Source: Lachnospiraceae bacterium
GTDB taxonomy: Bacteria; Bacillota; Clostridia; Lachnospirales; Lachnospiraceae
Length of the DNA stretch: 64,000 nt
Assembly: GCA_017441825.1 (NCBI GenBank)
Contig: JAFRVD010000062.1
Coordinates: 24,695-88,694, forward strand
Direction of reading: 5' to 3'
Of the stretch, positions 16,791-26,169 are shown in pieces (within the stretch, counting starts at the first letter, position 1; every line of letters starts with the position of its first letter). The notes under the pieces were generated by a model. The model was not told the DNA's origin and did not search any database. It worked only from the letters and a program-made list of their open reading frames with translations. A program made the position numbers and the translations under genes.

Positions 16791-17702
16791 TCACTGCGGG
16801 TCGTACACCGACTTCCTCACGTGATCGCGGATGTAGTCGTAGATCCGCTGGTCCGTTGGGCCGTCATAGTGTACGTTGTCTATGTACGTAGGCGAGCTGT
16901 CATAGAGGTATTCCCCGAGCTCGAGGTATGTGGCCATGCACTGCGTCCGCATCGTGTAGTTGAAGATATCGATGTACAGCTGCAGGTCATCCTTGGAGAT
17001 GTTCCCGTATTTGGACGGGTAGATCCCTCTGATGGGTCCGATGGAGGCATAATAAAAGCCTGTGGTCGGGTACCTGATATAAAGTTCGTTGATGAGATCA
17101 ACATAATCCGGTGTGAAGTAATCAGTCCAGCCCTTGATGTTGTTCGCGCAGTCATTGATACCCATGTTGATGATCACGTCATAGTTCGGGTTCATGTCAA
17201 GGATATTCTTAAGCTGCGGAACGGCTGTGTTGCGGAACCACGTGAAGGACTCTCCTCCCTTCGCGATCAGGATATCCCCGGTCTCTAACGCGATCTGCAT
17301 GCCAAGGTAAGCGAACCGGGAGTCTCCTATGAGGATCCTCCCTGAAGACAGGTTCTTCGCTTCAGCCGCTTTGGCTTCTTCCGGGTCCAGCTCTATGGGG
17401 ACAGACGTTATAAGCTCCTCGGTCTCGATCTCCGCAACAGAGATCGTCTGCTTCTCAGGCTCTCTTTCCGTCTCCGTGGGAGTCGTCTCCGTCGGCCTGG
17501 TCTCAGCGTCTGCGACACTGCTGTCCGTCACGGTGCTCGCCGCCTTTCCGGCTTCCTGCTGCCCGAGGTAGATCGTCCGCGCGATCAGGAACAGAAACAC
17601 CATGATGAGGTTCATCATGATCAGGATCAGCAAACGGATCAGCCGTGCGGTGGTAAACCCGCCCTTATTCTTTTTTTCAGGCTTCTTTCTCTGTTTCTCC
17701 AT
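16791..17702 (-). CDS. Membrane-anchored SGNH/GDSL hydrolase
   Basis: 303 residues. A basic N-terminus (MEKQRKKPEKKNKGG) is followed by one membrane helix at about residues 20-45 and a Thr/Glu-rich linker, then an SGNH hydrolase domain outside the cell. Block I is ILIGDSRFAYLG with the nucleophile Ser near residue 127, block III is NMGINDCANN, and block V with Asp and His is DNVHYDGP near 277. Members act as esterases or O-acetyl transferases/hydrolases on wall glycans or polysaccharides. It is the last gene of the MoxR-DUF58-transglutaminase series, 20 bases after the transglutaminase gene, and is followed by a strong terminator. Substrate unknown. Confidence 0.85.
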   Translation of the reverse strand: MEKQRKKPEKKNKGGFTTARLIRLLILIMMNLIMVFLFLIARTIYLGQQEAGKAASTVTDSSVADAETRPTETTPTETEREPEKQTISVAEIETEELITSVPIELDPEEAKAAEAKNLSSGRILIGDSRFAYLGMQIALETGDILIAKGGESFTWFRNTAVPQLKNILDMNPNYDVIINMGINDCANNIKGWTDYFTPDYVDLINELYIRYPTTGFYYASIGPIRGIYPSKYGNISKDDLQLYIDIFNYTMRTQCMATYLELGEYLYDSSPTYIDNVHYDGPTDQRIYDYIRDHVRKSVYDPQ

Positions 17703-17722
17703 TGAAGATCGTGCTCGCAGGA

Positions 17723-20290
17723 TCAGCGGTCCTTTGCTTCAAAAGTATTCAGCGCATACAGATCGTAAAGCTCGTTCACTGCATCCTCTGACAGTTCATT
17801 CCGGCTGTAATAAGCTTCCTTGGCGTTTGCCTGGACTTTTTTCAGCGTCTCCGGATCCACTCCGGGGTACATTTCCATGAGCTTCCCGGGAGGATCGTCG
17901 ATGACGAACCGAAGCCCCTTCCGGGCCGCCCGCCTCTGGATCTCCCTGTAAATATTCAGATACGTTTTAGACTGAGAGCCGTCCTTAAGCTTTTCAAACG
18001 GCCTGATCCTGAGCCAGAGGTACAGGGCTACGATCACGCCGGATATGAGAATCGCGCCTAAAAGGATCGCGAGGATGATCCGTCCGTAATTCCTTTTCGG
18101 CCTGGTCTGGTCCGAAGGCTCTCCGTTTTCTCCGGCTTCATACGAGGTCTCGACTTCCGTCGCGTTCGAGGGCTCTATGGTAATATCGGCCTCATCGTCT
18201 GCCTCCTGTGTCTCAGGCTCCTCGGGCTTCACGGGATCCGTCTCCGGCTCCTCTGTCTCCCGCTCGTCCTGTCCTTCGGACGGCGTCATTTCGACGGGAT
18301 ACCAGCCGTAGCCCGGAATGAACACTTCCGTCCAGGCGTGCGCGTTGTAGTCCGTCACCTCCTGCACTTCGCCCGCCGAACACGGCGGAAGCAGGAAGCC
18401 CTCCACATAGCGTGCAGGAACGCCTAAATACCGCAGCAGAATGGTCCCTGCAGTCGCGAAATGGACGCAGTAGCCTTTCTTCTTCTCAAAGAGGAACTCC
18501 TCTATGAAATCCGTATCGTTCCCGATCGCGCCGGGATTCTTATAGAACCTGCACTGCTGTGACAGGTAGTTCTGGACTGCCAGGATCGCCTTCACATATT
18601 CGCAGGCACCTGTGTCGATGCCGTACTGCTCCGCGAGGGCTTCCGCAGTCTCGCGAAGACGCGCGGAATCCGGCAGCTGCAGATCGTGTTCGAATACGTA
18701 ATCCTCATAGGAAACGAGTTCAGGCTCCTTCAGCCTGTAATGGAGCTTCTGCCCGGTCTCCGTCTTCACGATATACTCACTGTAGTTCGAAGACAGGAGC
18801 TCTTCCGGCGTCATGTTCGTGCCGTACTCCTTAAGAAGTGCGGACAGCGCCTCGGCGTCCAGATAACAGATGACGGGATCTCCGTCCGGCTCCAAAAGCC
18901 CTTCAGAAAACTCCCTGCCCTTCAGAAGATCCAGGACGTCCACGATCGTTCCCGGAGTATACACGGGATACGTCGCTTCCTTCCCGCTCCCGACCGCGTA
19001 CTGGTCCGAAATGATCCGGAACGATACGGACGAGCCTCCGGCGCTGATCTTGCCGGACACTGCATACGGCAGGTAGAAATAGTCTCCGCCGCCCGACCGG
19101 TTCGTAATATACAGCGTATTTTCACGGTCTGCGGTACGGTAGATCCCCTGTAGGCAGTTCGCCTGGTAGTATAAAAGCGGGTTCCGGTACGCGTCGATGG
19201 CCGTGCTCACGTTCGGCGTATACACGGACGGATACGTGACCGAATCCGGGATCACGGACTCGGGAAGCTTATTCTCCGCTGCAGTCCAGCGGCTCCCGGT
19301 GTAGGTATCGCCGGCAAAATTCCGAAGATACGTTGCCCGCGGGTTGTCTTTTTCAAACGTAAACAGAAACGCCTGCTCTCCGGTCTGCACCACGTTCCCG
19401 GTCCGCTGCAGCTCACCTTCGGAAAGGCCGGTCTTCGAAATATCCAGCGGGTTCCCCGGAATGTCCGCAAGGAGGTCCCGGAAGAAATGGCTGGTATAGA
19501 CCGAGCTCGCGTTCATAAACGATTCCCTGATATTCGGGAAGATCACGCGCGACGCTATGGCGATGAGAACCGCCGAAACAACTACCGCAAGAGAGATCAG
19601 GATGAACCGGATCCTCTTCCGCACCCGCTCCGTCATATCGTGATCCGTGTTGATGCTCTCCGTCATGCACGTGAAGTACAGCGCAAGGATGCAGAAAGCC
19701 ATGACCGCGACCGGTATGAGCGACGGATTCTGGCCGCCCGTTATGCATAAGAACAGCGGGAGCAAGAGGAAAATCGTAAGAAGCGACGGGTATGTGTGCT
19801 TCCCGTAGGAATAGCTGACCTGCCAGATTGGCAGGAAAGCGAAGCACGACATGACGTATGTCACGTTATAGGACGTCTCTACATCAAGACCGACTTCGGC
19901 GGCGTAGCCGTAATACGCGGTAAAGGCCTCCACCACGCTCACGTAAAGGCCTGCGCATTCGGCAATGACCCGCTCTCTTTTTATGAACAGGATCACGCCT
20001 GCAAACACTAGGAACGCAATGAGAAGCACGATGCCGATCTTCTGTCCGCGCACCAGAAACAGCATGATGATGCTGATGAGGAGCGAAATAAGGATAAACG
20101 GAAGCTCGGAGATCGTAAGGCCGAACGCGGTCGTAAAAATGTGGACGAACGCCCACGCAGACAGCACGGAAAGCACTGTCTGGAGAATGATATTCAGAAA
20201 CTGCAGGGTCTCCTGGGAAAAGATCTTATTCCTGCTCTCTTCCCGGATCTTAACGGTCCCTTCAAATACGCCGGTATGGTTATTCCTCAT
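17723..20290 (-). CDS. Transglutaminase-like membrane protein (TgpA/DUF3488 type)
   Basis: 855 residues: about six membrane helices in the first 240 residues, an extracytoplasmic transglutaminase-like domain, a Glu/Thr/Asp-rich linker (about 675-725), one more helix near residue 735-758, and a cytoplasmic C-terminal helical part. The catalytic Cys is in KKGYCVHFA (near 607) and His in NAHAWTE (near 650). At the third triad position the motif is PVEMTPS, with Glu where Asp is usual. Homologues sit with MoxR and DUF58 proteins, as here, and the ensemble is thought to be linked to envelope or secreted-protein maturation; the exact reaction is not known. Start ATG at 20290 overlaps the DUF58 stop codon by 11 bases, with GGAGG ten bases upstream. 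Confidence 0.88.
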   Translation of the reverse strand: MRNNHTGVFEGTVKIREESRNKIFSQETLQFLNIILQTVLSVLSAWAFVHIFTTAFGLTISELPFILISLLISIIMLFLVRGQKIGIVLLIAFLVFAGVILFIKRERVIAECAGLYVSVVEAFTAYYGYAAEVGLDVETSYNVTYVMSCFAFLPIWQVSYSYGKHTYPSLLTIFLLLPLFLCITGGQNPSLIPVAVMAFCILALYFTCMTESINTDHDMTERVRKRIRFILISLAVVVSAVLIAIASRVIFPNIRESFMNASSVYTSHFFRDLLADIPGNPLDISKTGLSEGELQRTGNVVQTGEQAFLFTFEKDNPRATYLRNFAGDTYTGSRWTAAENKLPESVIPDSVTYPSVYTPNVSTAIDAYRNPLLYYQANCLQGIYRTADRENTLYITNRSGGGDYFYLPYAVSGKISAGGSSVSFRIISDQYAVGSGKEATYPVYTPGTIVDVLDLLKGREFSEGLLEPDGDPVICYLDAEALSALLKEYGTNMTPEELLSSNYSEYIVKTETGQKLHYRLKEPELVSYEDYVFEHDLQLPDSARLRETAEALAEQYGIDTGACEYVKAILAVQNYLSQQCRFYKNPGAIGNDTDFIEEFLFEKKKGYCVHFATAGTILLRYLGVPARYVEGFLLPPCSAGEVQEVTDYNAHAWTEVFIPGYGWYPVEMTPSEGQDERETEEPETDPVKPEEPETQEADDEADITIEPSNATEVETSYEAGENGEPSDQTRPKRNYGRIILAILLGAILISGVIVALYLWLRIRPFEKLKDGSQSKTYLNIYREIQRRAARKGLRFVIDDPPGKLMEMYPGVDPETLKKVQANAKEAYYSRNELSEDAVNELYDLYALNTFEAKDR

Positions 20291-21344
20291 CCTCAGACCA
20301 CCTCCCCTGCAGTACGTCAAGAGATTCATCCGTGATGATAAACTGCTTGATAAAAGAGCTGCCCGGCGTCTTTTCGAGGAACTCCTCGAGGATCACCTCT
20401 CCGGAGACCGGCGAAAGCGCCGTCCGTTCGGAAAGAGTGGCCTTGTCGAACTTGGACACGTCAAACGAGTGGCTGATCATGAGCAGCACGTTTTCAAGGT
20501 CGTCTTCGCTGTTCACGAAGCCGTCCCAGACACTGCCCTCGTCGTCAGCCCAGAGGACCATGTGGTTCGTCTCCTCCGAAAGGAGCTGGAACGCGAGCGA
20601 ATAATAATTGGTCAGGACCTTGTGGAAGCACTCCTGGGTATTTTTCGTAAACGAGAGGACAAACAGATACTGCGAATCGCTTTCCTTCGCGAAATCGCGC
20701 GTCATCAGGATGTCGCGCTTCGCGGTAAGCTTCCAGTGCGTCCTGGAGATCTGGTCGCCCGGGTGGTATTCGCGGACCTGGAAGGTCTCGCTCGGGTCGT
20801 CGCCAATATGGTTGACCGTGATCGCGCGGTCTGAAATGGTTCCCGTGAGCCGGTTCGACTGTACGTAGATCTTCGCTTCCTCAAGCGCCGGCGTGACGTC
20901 TACCTCGGCTCGGATCTCCCTGAGCTTTCTCACGGGGATCCCGTAAAAGCTTAAGGGATCGCATACCGAGCACTTCTTCATTTTAAACGCGCCCGAGCCT
21001 GAATACGGCAGGATACAGTCAAAATCGATGAGCGTCCTTCCCGGAGGAACAGAAAAACTCGTCCGCTGGACTGACGTCTCACCGGACTGGTCATAGATAA
21101 AATGGATCACGGCGTTCAGCTTCGCGATGGGCAGGAACCCTTTCTTCTCAATGAGAAGCGTCACCTCTTCGCCGCTCTGGTAGAGCTCTGCCTTTACGAG
21201 GAACCGCTGTACGATACAGAGTCCCAGAAAGCACACTGCAATGAGGAGCATGAATACTGCAATGACCGCGAGCGTTTCCGACGCCGTAAGCAGTGCGCTG
21301 TGGATCAGAAAAATGCAGAGGCTCAGATAAATCGCAAGATGCAT
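20280..21344 (-). CDS. DUF58 domain-containing protein
   Basis: 354 residues: two N-terminal membrane helices in the first 50 residues, a beta-rich middle part, and the DUF58 core with its hallmark YHPGDQISRTHWKLTAKRD (near residues 193-211), followed by a von Willebrand A-like half. DUF58 proteins are usual partners of MoxR ATPases, which are chaperone-like; the gene lies 11 bases after moxR and overlaps the transglutaminase start. AGGGAG precedes the ATG. Precise role unknown. Confidence 0.88.
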   Translation of the reverse strand: MHLAIYLSLCIFLIHSALLTASETLAVIAVFMLLIAVCFLGLCIVQRFLVKAELYQSGEEVTLLIEKKGFLPIAKLNAVIHFIYDQSGETSVQRTSFSVPPGRTLIDFDCILPYSGSGAFKMKKCSVCDPLSFYGIPVRKLREIRAEVDVTPALEEAKIYVQSNRLTGTISDRAITVNHIGDDPSETFQVREYHPGDQISRTHWKLTAKRDILMTRDFAKESDSQYLFVLSFTKNTQECFHKVLTNYYSLAFQLLSEETNHMVLWADDEGSVWDGFVNSEDDLENVLLMISHSFDVSKFDKATLSERTALSPVSGEVILEEFLEKTPGSSFIKQFIITDESLDVLQGRWSEDEE

Positions 21345-21355
21345 TCGGATGCTCC

Positions 21356-22294
21356 CTATGCCTTCTTCTGTGTCGGTTTATGCTCCTTTTCCAGGATGGA
21401 CGACAGGATGGCGGTCTCGGAGATCTTCTCCGTCCGCGCTTTCCGGCTCTTCAGGATACGGTGGTTCAGGACGGGAAGGAACACCTGCTCCACGTCCTCC
21501 GGAAGCACGTAATTCCGGCCGGAAAGGTACGCGAGCGCCATGCTCATGTGCATGAGCGAAAGAGTCGCACGCGGGCTTCCGCCCAGCTCGATGAGCGGGC
21601 TGTTCCTGGTCTGGTTCACAAGGCGCGCAAGATAATCATAGATCGCGTCGTGCACGAAGACCTCGCGGACCTCCTGCATCATTGTGAGAATGACCTGCTT
21701 ATCCGCAACCTGCTCCACACGGCCCGTAAACTGGTTCTTCCTCCGGAGGATCTCAGTCTCCTCCGAAACAGACGGGTAGCCCATGGATACGCAGATCATG
21801 AAACGGTCCATCTCGGACTCCGGCAGCTTCTGCGTTCCGGTCGAGCCGACCGGTTTCTGCGTCGCAATTACAAAGAACGGAGTGTCCAGGGGACGGGTCA
21901 CGCCGTCCACAGTCACCTGCCGCTCTTCCATGGCTTCAAGGAGCGCGGACTGCGTCTTGGGAGAAGTCCTGTTGATCTCATCGGCAAGGAACATGTTGCA
22001 GAAAATGGCGCCCTGCTGGAAAAGCATGCGCTGGCTGCTCTTGTCAAAGGTGTTGAAGCCTAAAATATCCGCGGGCAGGACGTCCGGCGTAAACTGCATG
22101 CGGCGTCCCTGGAGGCCCATGGCATTTTCAAAGGCGACGGCCATGGTCGTCTTGCCGACGCCGGGGATATCGTCTATGAGAACGTGCCCTTCTGAAAGAA
22201 AGGCGCACAGGATGAGCTTCAGCACGTCGTCCTTGCCGACGACCTGCTTCTTCACCTCGTTCAGAATCTTTTCTGCATACTGGTAATGACTCAT
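21356..22294 (-). CDS. MoxR family AAA+ ATPase
   Basis: 312 residues. Walker A in DDIPGVGKTTMAVAF (near residue 38-52), Walker B in FLADEINRTSPKTQSALLEAMEE, sensor 1 in FFVIATQKP, and a C-terminal helical lid. MoxR ATPases act as chaperones that help assemble or activate proteins, often ones with von Willebrand A domains such as DUF58. It lies 7 bases after plsY, so the moxR-DUF58-transglutaminase-SGNH block is attached to the der-plsY operon. Confidence 0.92.
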   Translation of the reverse strand: MSHYQYAEKILNEVKKQVVGKDDVLKLILCAFLSEGHVLIDDIPGVGKTTMAVAFENAMGLQGRRMQFTPDVLPADILGFNTFDKSSQRMLFQQGAIFCNMFLADEINRTSPKTQSALLEAMEERQVTVDGVTRPLDTPFFVIATQKPVGSTGTQKLPESEMDRFMICVSMGYPSVSEETEILRRKNQFTGRVEQVADKQVILTMMQEVREVFVHDAIYDYLARLVNQTRNSPLIELGGSPRATLSLMHMSMALAYLSGRNYVLPEDVEQVFLPVLNHRILKSRKARTEKISETAILSSILEKEHKPTQKKA

Positions 22295-22301
22295 ATCAAC
22301 C

Positions 22302-22946
22302 TCATTTTTTCTTGGATCCGAACCGGTTTTCCGTCCCTGAGAGAAGACGCTTCACATTTTCCCTGTGAGCGAAGATCAGGAGGAATTCCACCACGGAAAG
22401 AACGATAATGAATTCGGCAAGTCCCGTCCCGGGGACCGGGATCCGCCCGGTCACGCCGCACACGATGAACGAACCTGTCGCAAACAGTGTGGCGACGATG
22501 GACGCGAGCGACACGTAGCGCGTGAGGAACGCGAGCCCGAAAAACAGCACCATTGAAACGGCCCAGATGAACGGGTTCATCGCAACGCCCCAGCCGGACG
22601 TTGCCGCAACGCCCTTGCCGCCCTTGAACTTAAGATAAAACGGGAAATCGTTCCCGAGGATCACACCCAGGACGGTGTAGGCCATATAGACGTACCGGAA
22701 GCTGTCAGCCTTAAATACCTGCCCGATGATGAACACCGGCAGGAACGCCTTGAGCGCGTCCAGGAAAAAGATGAGGAGCGCGTGTTTAAGGCCGAGCGAC
22801 CGGAGGGCGTTTGTGGCGCCCACGTTTCCGCTCCCCATCTTCGTGAGATCGAAGCGGAAGAGCTTCCCCATGAAATGTCCCGCGAGGAACATTCCGAAAG
22901 CATACCCAAGAAGGACGGAAAGAATTCTGATTACGATCGGGTTCAT
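22302..22946 (-). CDS. plsY: Glycerol-3-phosphate acyltransferase PlsY
   Basis: Transfers the acyl group from acyl-phosphate to glycerol-3-phosphate, the first step of phospholipid synthesis in most Gram-positive bacteria. 214 residues with about five membrane helices and the three PlsY motifs: GSGNVGATNALRSLG (residues about 38-52), KFKGGKGVAATSGW, and a late HREN segment. The start overlaps the der stop codon in ATGA. A normal single-copy gene with ordinary context. Confidence 0.95.
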   Translation of the reverse strand: MNPIVIRILSVLLGYAFGMFLAGHFMGKLFRFDLTKMGSGNVGATNALRSLGLKHALLIFFLDALKAFLPVFIIGQVFKADSFRYVYMAYTVLGVILGNDFPFYLKFKGGKGVAATSGWGVAMNPFIWAVSMVLFFGLAFLTRYVSLASIVATLFATGSFIVCGVTGRIPVPGTGLAEFIIVLSVVEFLLIFAHRENVKRLLSGTENRFGSKKK

Positions 22947-24271
22947 GCCTGGTCTTTTTCCTTCCTTTCACGGATCAGGAACCGAAGCGGCGTCCCGCGG
23001 AAGCCGAATGCCTCCCGGATCTTGTTTTCCAGATAGCGCGTATAGGAAAAATGCATCAGTTCCCTGTCATTTACAAATACCACGAATGTGGGCGGCTTGA
23101 CGCTCACCTGTGTCACGTAGAAGATCTTCAGGCGGCGTCCCTTGTCGGACGGCGGCTGCTGCATGACAACGGCCTCCGTGATGATCTCGTTGAGGACGCC
23201 CGTGGAGACCCGCTGCGACTGGTTCGCGAGCACCATGTCGATGAGCTCGAAGAGCCGCGGGATCCGCTGGCCCGTAAGCGCGGAAATAAACACGATCTCC
23301 GCGTAGCTCATGTACGAGAGCTTCTCCCGGACCGTCTCCGTGAACCGGTAGATGGTCTTGTCGTCCTTTTCAACGGCGTCCCATTTGTTGACGACGATGA
23401 TCACGCCCTTACCGCGCTCGTGCGCGATGCCGGCCACGTGCGCATCCTGCTCCGTGACGCCTTCCGCCGCGTCTATCATCATGAGGACGATGTCCGCCCG
23501 CTCCACCGCGGCCACTGCGCGGATGATGCTGAAGCGTTCGATCTCCTCTTTGATCTTATTCTTTCTCCGAAGGCCCGCCGTGTCGATCAGCATGTAGTCC
23601 CGGCCGTCATAGCGGACCATGGTGTCTACCGCATCCCGGGTCGTCCCCGCGATCTCGGATACGATCACGCGGTTCTCTCCCGCGATTTTGTTGACAAGTG
23701 AGGATTTCCCGACGTTCGGCTTCCCGATGATGGCGATCTTCGGGGTCTCGTCCTCTTCGTTTTCCGGAGATTCCTTCGGGAAGAAAGACACGATCTTATC
23801 GAGCATGTCGCCGAAACCTGTCTTCGAAACAGCAGAAACAGGGATCGGATCTCCGATCCCGAGGTTGTAGAATTCATAGACGTCCGGCATCTGGTTCTTC
23901 AGGCTGTCCACCTTGTTGACCACAAGGACCACGGGCTTCTGCGATTTCCGGAGCATGTCCGCGACCTGCGTATCAGCGTCCTGAAGTCCCTGGCGGACGT
24001 CTACAAGAAAGACGATGACGTCTGCGGTCTCTATGGCGATCTCCGCCTGGTCCCTCATCTGAGAAAGGATCACGTCCTTCGAATCCGGTTCGATGCCGCC
24101 GGTATCAACAAGCGTAAACGTATAATTGAGCCAGGTCCCGGTCGCGTAGATGCGGTCTCTTGTGACCCCCGGCGTATTTTCGACAATGGCCTTCGTTTCG
24201 CCCGAGATCGCGTTGAAAAGCGTTGATTTTCCGACGTTCGGCCGGCCGACGATGGCTACGACTGGTTTCAT
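22943..24271 (-). CDS. der: Ribosome biogenesis GTPase Der (EngA)
   Basis: 442 residues with two tandem G domains and a KH-like C-terminal domain, needed for 50S subunit maturation. G1 motifs are GRPNVGKST (residue 8) and GKPNVGKSS (near 183). G3 motifs are DTGG and DTAG; G4 motifs are NKVD and NKWD. The C-terminal part is FRGTPLRFLIRERKEK. The start overlaps the stop of the DUF512 gene (ATGA), indicating translational coupling. Confidence 0.97.
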   Translation of the reverse strand: MKPVVAIVGRPNVGKSTLFNAISGETKAIVENTPGVTRDRIYATGTWLNYTFTLVDTGGIEPDSKDVILSQMRDQAEIAIETADVIVFLVDVRQGLQDADTQVADMLRKSQKPVVLVVNKVDSLKNQMPDVYEFYNLGIGDPIPVSAVSKTGFGDMLDKIVSFFPKESPENEEDETPKIAIIGKPNVGKSSLVNKIAGENRVIVSEIAGTTRDAVDTMVRYDGRDYMLIDTAGLRRKNKIKEEIERFSIIRAVAAVERADIVLMMIDAAEGVTEQDAHVAGIAHERGKGVIIVVNKWDAVEKDDKTIYRFTETVREKLSYMSYAEIVFISALTGQRIPRLFELIDMVLANQSQRVSTGVLNEIITEAVVMQQPPSDKGRRLKIFYVTQVSVKPPTFVVFVNDRELMHFSYTRYLENKIREAFGFRGTPLRFLIRERKEKDQA

Positions 24272-25659
24272 TCTTCTCCTCTTTCCGTATCGGGCTCCCA
24301 GGAGGCGCCGGGTTCGTATTCCCCGTGCCTTGTGTCGATGTCTTCGTCCGTGAGATTCCCGGAAAGCGCGTGCAGAAAAGTACGCGCGTCATTCTTCATG
24401 ATCATGGTCCGGACGCCGAGCTCCCTCTCCACGTCCGCACGCGTCATATCGTCAAGAAACACCTCTTCCCCGCTCCTGAACATGCAGTTCGGGAGGAGCA
24501 GAAGGTCTCCCAGATCCTTCCCCTTGAGCTGCGCGACAAGGTCCTGCCCGGTCACGAGCCCGGAGACCGTGATGGTGTCCCCGAAAAAGTCGTTTCTTAC
24601 GGCATACAGGAGGTTGTCCTCCGGATGGCCGGTTTCTTTATGAAGGCGCTCCTTAACATTTAAGAGCATGGGGTACGGCAGCATGCCGGATGCATAGGAC
24701 GTCCGGTGGCGCCGGTAATTATGTAAAGCCTCGGGAAGCGCTTCTTCGGCCTCCGTAAGGAAGAGCCTTAACATCCCTACACCGTTTTCAAGCTGCAGGT
24801 AGCCGTCGTACCGTTCCTCCTCCGGGAACGGAAGCCCTGCCGTGATGTAGAGTTCATCACTGGCATGGACAAAATGGAGCCAGTGCTCCTCGTATGCTTT
24901 TTCCTGCCATTCTTCCACGAGGCGGATCACTTCCCGTGCATCCTCCGGGCCGGGCGTCTCAAGATGCGGCAACCCATCCCTGTGCCGGGTGATCCCGACG
25001 GGAACGATCGATACACTCTCTAAGACAGGAAAAAAGGCGTAGAGGTCACGAAGCGTTTTTTCAAGCGCCGGGCCGTCGTTCACTCCCTTACAGAGGACGA
25101 TCTGCATGTTCATGCGGAGGCCGGCTTCATAAAACGCCTGAATATAGGACAGGACTTCGCCCGCGTGACGGTTTTTCAGCATTTTCACGCGGAGCTCCGG
25201 GTCCGTGGTGTGGACCGATATGTTCATGGGCTCCAGGCGGTAGCGGATGATCCGCTCAACGTCCCGGGGCTTCATATTCGTCAGTGTGATATAGTTTCCC
25301 TGCAGAAAGGACAGGCGGGAATCGTCGTCCTTAAAGTACAGGGTCTTCCGCATTCCCTTGGGCATCTGGTCGATGAAGCAGAAGATGCAGCGGTTCCGGC
25401 AGCTCTTCATCTCGCTCATGAGGCCGCTCCCGAATACGATCCCGAGATCCTCGTACGGATCCTTTTCGATCTCGAGCTCCCACTCTTCCCCGTCCGGCTT
25501 CCGGATCAGGAGGACGACCTCTTCATTCTGTATGAGAAAACGGTAGTCGAACACGTCCTCCACGTCCTCTCCGTTCACGGAAAGGAGCGTATCGCCGGGC
25601 TCGATGCCAAGCTCAAAGCCAATGGACTCTTCTTCTACCTGTGTGATCCTGTGCTCCAT
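24268..25659 (-). CDS. DUF512 domain-containing radical-SAM-like iron-sulfur protein
   Basis: About 463 residues. An N-terminal PDZ-like part (IGFELGIEPGDTLLSVNGE) is followed by the cysteine motif CRNRCIFCFIDQMPKGMRKT, typical of radical SAM cluster binding, and then the DUF512 domain. The family is conserved in Clostridia directly before der, as here, and its reaction is not known. The start is taken as the ATG at 25659 (AAAGG just upstream); a longer frame to 25719 would run through the rpsT terminator. Its promoter is not obvious in the short gap behind that terminator. Confidence 0.9.
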   Translation of the reverse strand: MEHRITQVEEESIGFELGIEPGDTLLSVNGEDVEDVFDYRFLIQNEEVVLLIRKPDGEEWELEIEKDPYEDLGIVFGSGLMSEMKSCRNRCIFCFIDQMPKGMRKTLYFKDDDSRLSFLQGNYITLTNMKPRDVERIIRYRLEPMNISVHTTDPELRVKMLKNRHAGEVLSYIQAFYEAGLRMNMQIVLCKGVNDGPALEKTLRDLYAFFPVLESVSIVPVGITRHRDGLPHLETPGPEDAREVIRLVEEWQEKAYEEHWLHFVHASDELYITAGLPFPEEERYDGYLQLENGVGMLRLFLTEAEEALPEALHNYRRHRTSYASGMLPYPMLLNVKERLHKETGHPEDNLLYAVRNDFFGDTITVSGLVTGQDLVAQLKGKDLGDLLLLPNCMFRSGEEVFLDDMTRADVERELGVRTMIMKNDARTFLHALSGNLTDEDIDTRHGEYEPGASWEPDTERGEE

Positions 25660-25674
25660 GCGACCTTTGAACCC

Positions 25675-25713
25675 CGAAAAGAGAAAAGGACCCGCGTATC
25701 CCGCCAGGTCCTT
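25675..25713 (-). terminator. Terminator of rpsT
   Basis: Stem with arms 25686-25692 and 25707-25713 (AAGGACC/GGTCCTT) extended by an inner GCG/CGC pair, followed on the minus strand by TTTTCTCTTTTC. It begins 8 bases after the rpsT stop codon. Confidence 0.75.
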
Positions 25714-25721
25714 CGTCAATA

Positions 25722-25985
25722 TTATGCCATCGCATTCACTGCTTTAGATAAGCGGCTGATCTTCCGGGAAACCGTATTCTTATGGTAAACACCCTTGGAC
25801 GAAGCCTTTGTCAGCTCAATGGACGCTGCCCTAAGCGCTTCCTTTGCAAGTTCCTTGTCTCCGGCTGCCACAGCAGCGTCTACCTTCTTCACGAAAGTCT
25901 TCACTCTGGACTTGATCGCTTTGTTTCTCTCTGTCTTGGCCTCAGCCACCAGGATCCTTTTCTTCGCAGATTTAATGTTTGCCAT
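25722..25985 (-). CDS. rpsT: 30S ribosomal protein S20
   Basis: 87 residues, beginning MANIKSAKKRI and ending ISRLSKAVNAMA, the standard size and sequence of S20, which binds 16S rRNA early in 30S assembly. The ATG at 25985 is preceded by GGAGGTGCCTG; a longer frame to 26042 has no ribosome binding site. It has its own promoter (26091-26118) and terminator (25675-25713), so it is a single-gene transcript with a 5' leader of roughly 100 bases that contains small inverted repeats and might take part in autoregulation; that last point is inference. Confidence 0.96.
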   Translation of the reverse strand: MANIKSAKKRILVAEAKTERNKAIKSRVKTFVKKVDAAVAAGDKELAKEALRAASIELTKASSKGVYHKNTVSRKISRLSKAVNAMA

Positions 25986-26090
25986 CAGGCACCTCCGTAT
26001 ATTTTTTTGAGGCTTTGGAGTAGAGGGTGTCCGCCGTCTCACTCACGTCCGGCCGAGACACGTTGGCTCAGGACGCAAACATACCCATAC

Positions 26091-26118
26091 ATCATAACAC
26101 AATCCATGGGATTGTCAA
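26091..26118 (-). promoter_or_regulatory. Sigma-A promoter of rpsT
   Basis: Minus strand: -35 TTGACA at 26113-26118, 16-base spacer, -10 TATGAT at 26091-26096. This is a near-consensus housekeeping promoter about 105 bases before the rpsT ATG. Confidence 0.85.
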
Positions 26119-26169
26119 GCATTTTCTGAATTCCGCTATAAAAACCGCGCCGTTCCGGGAGGCTTCTTT

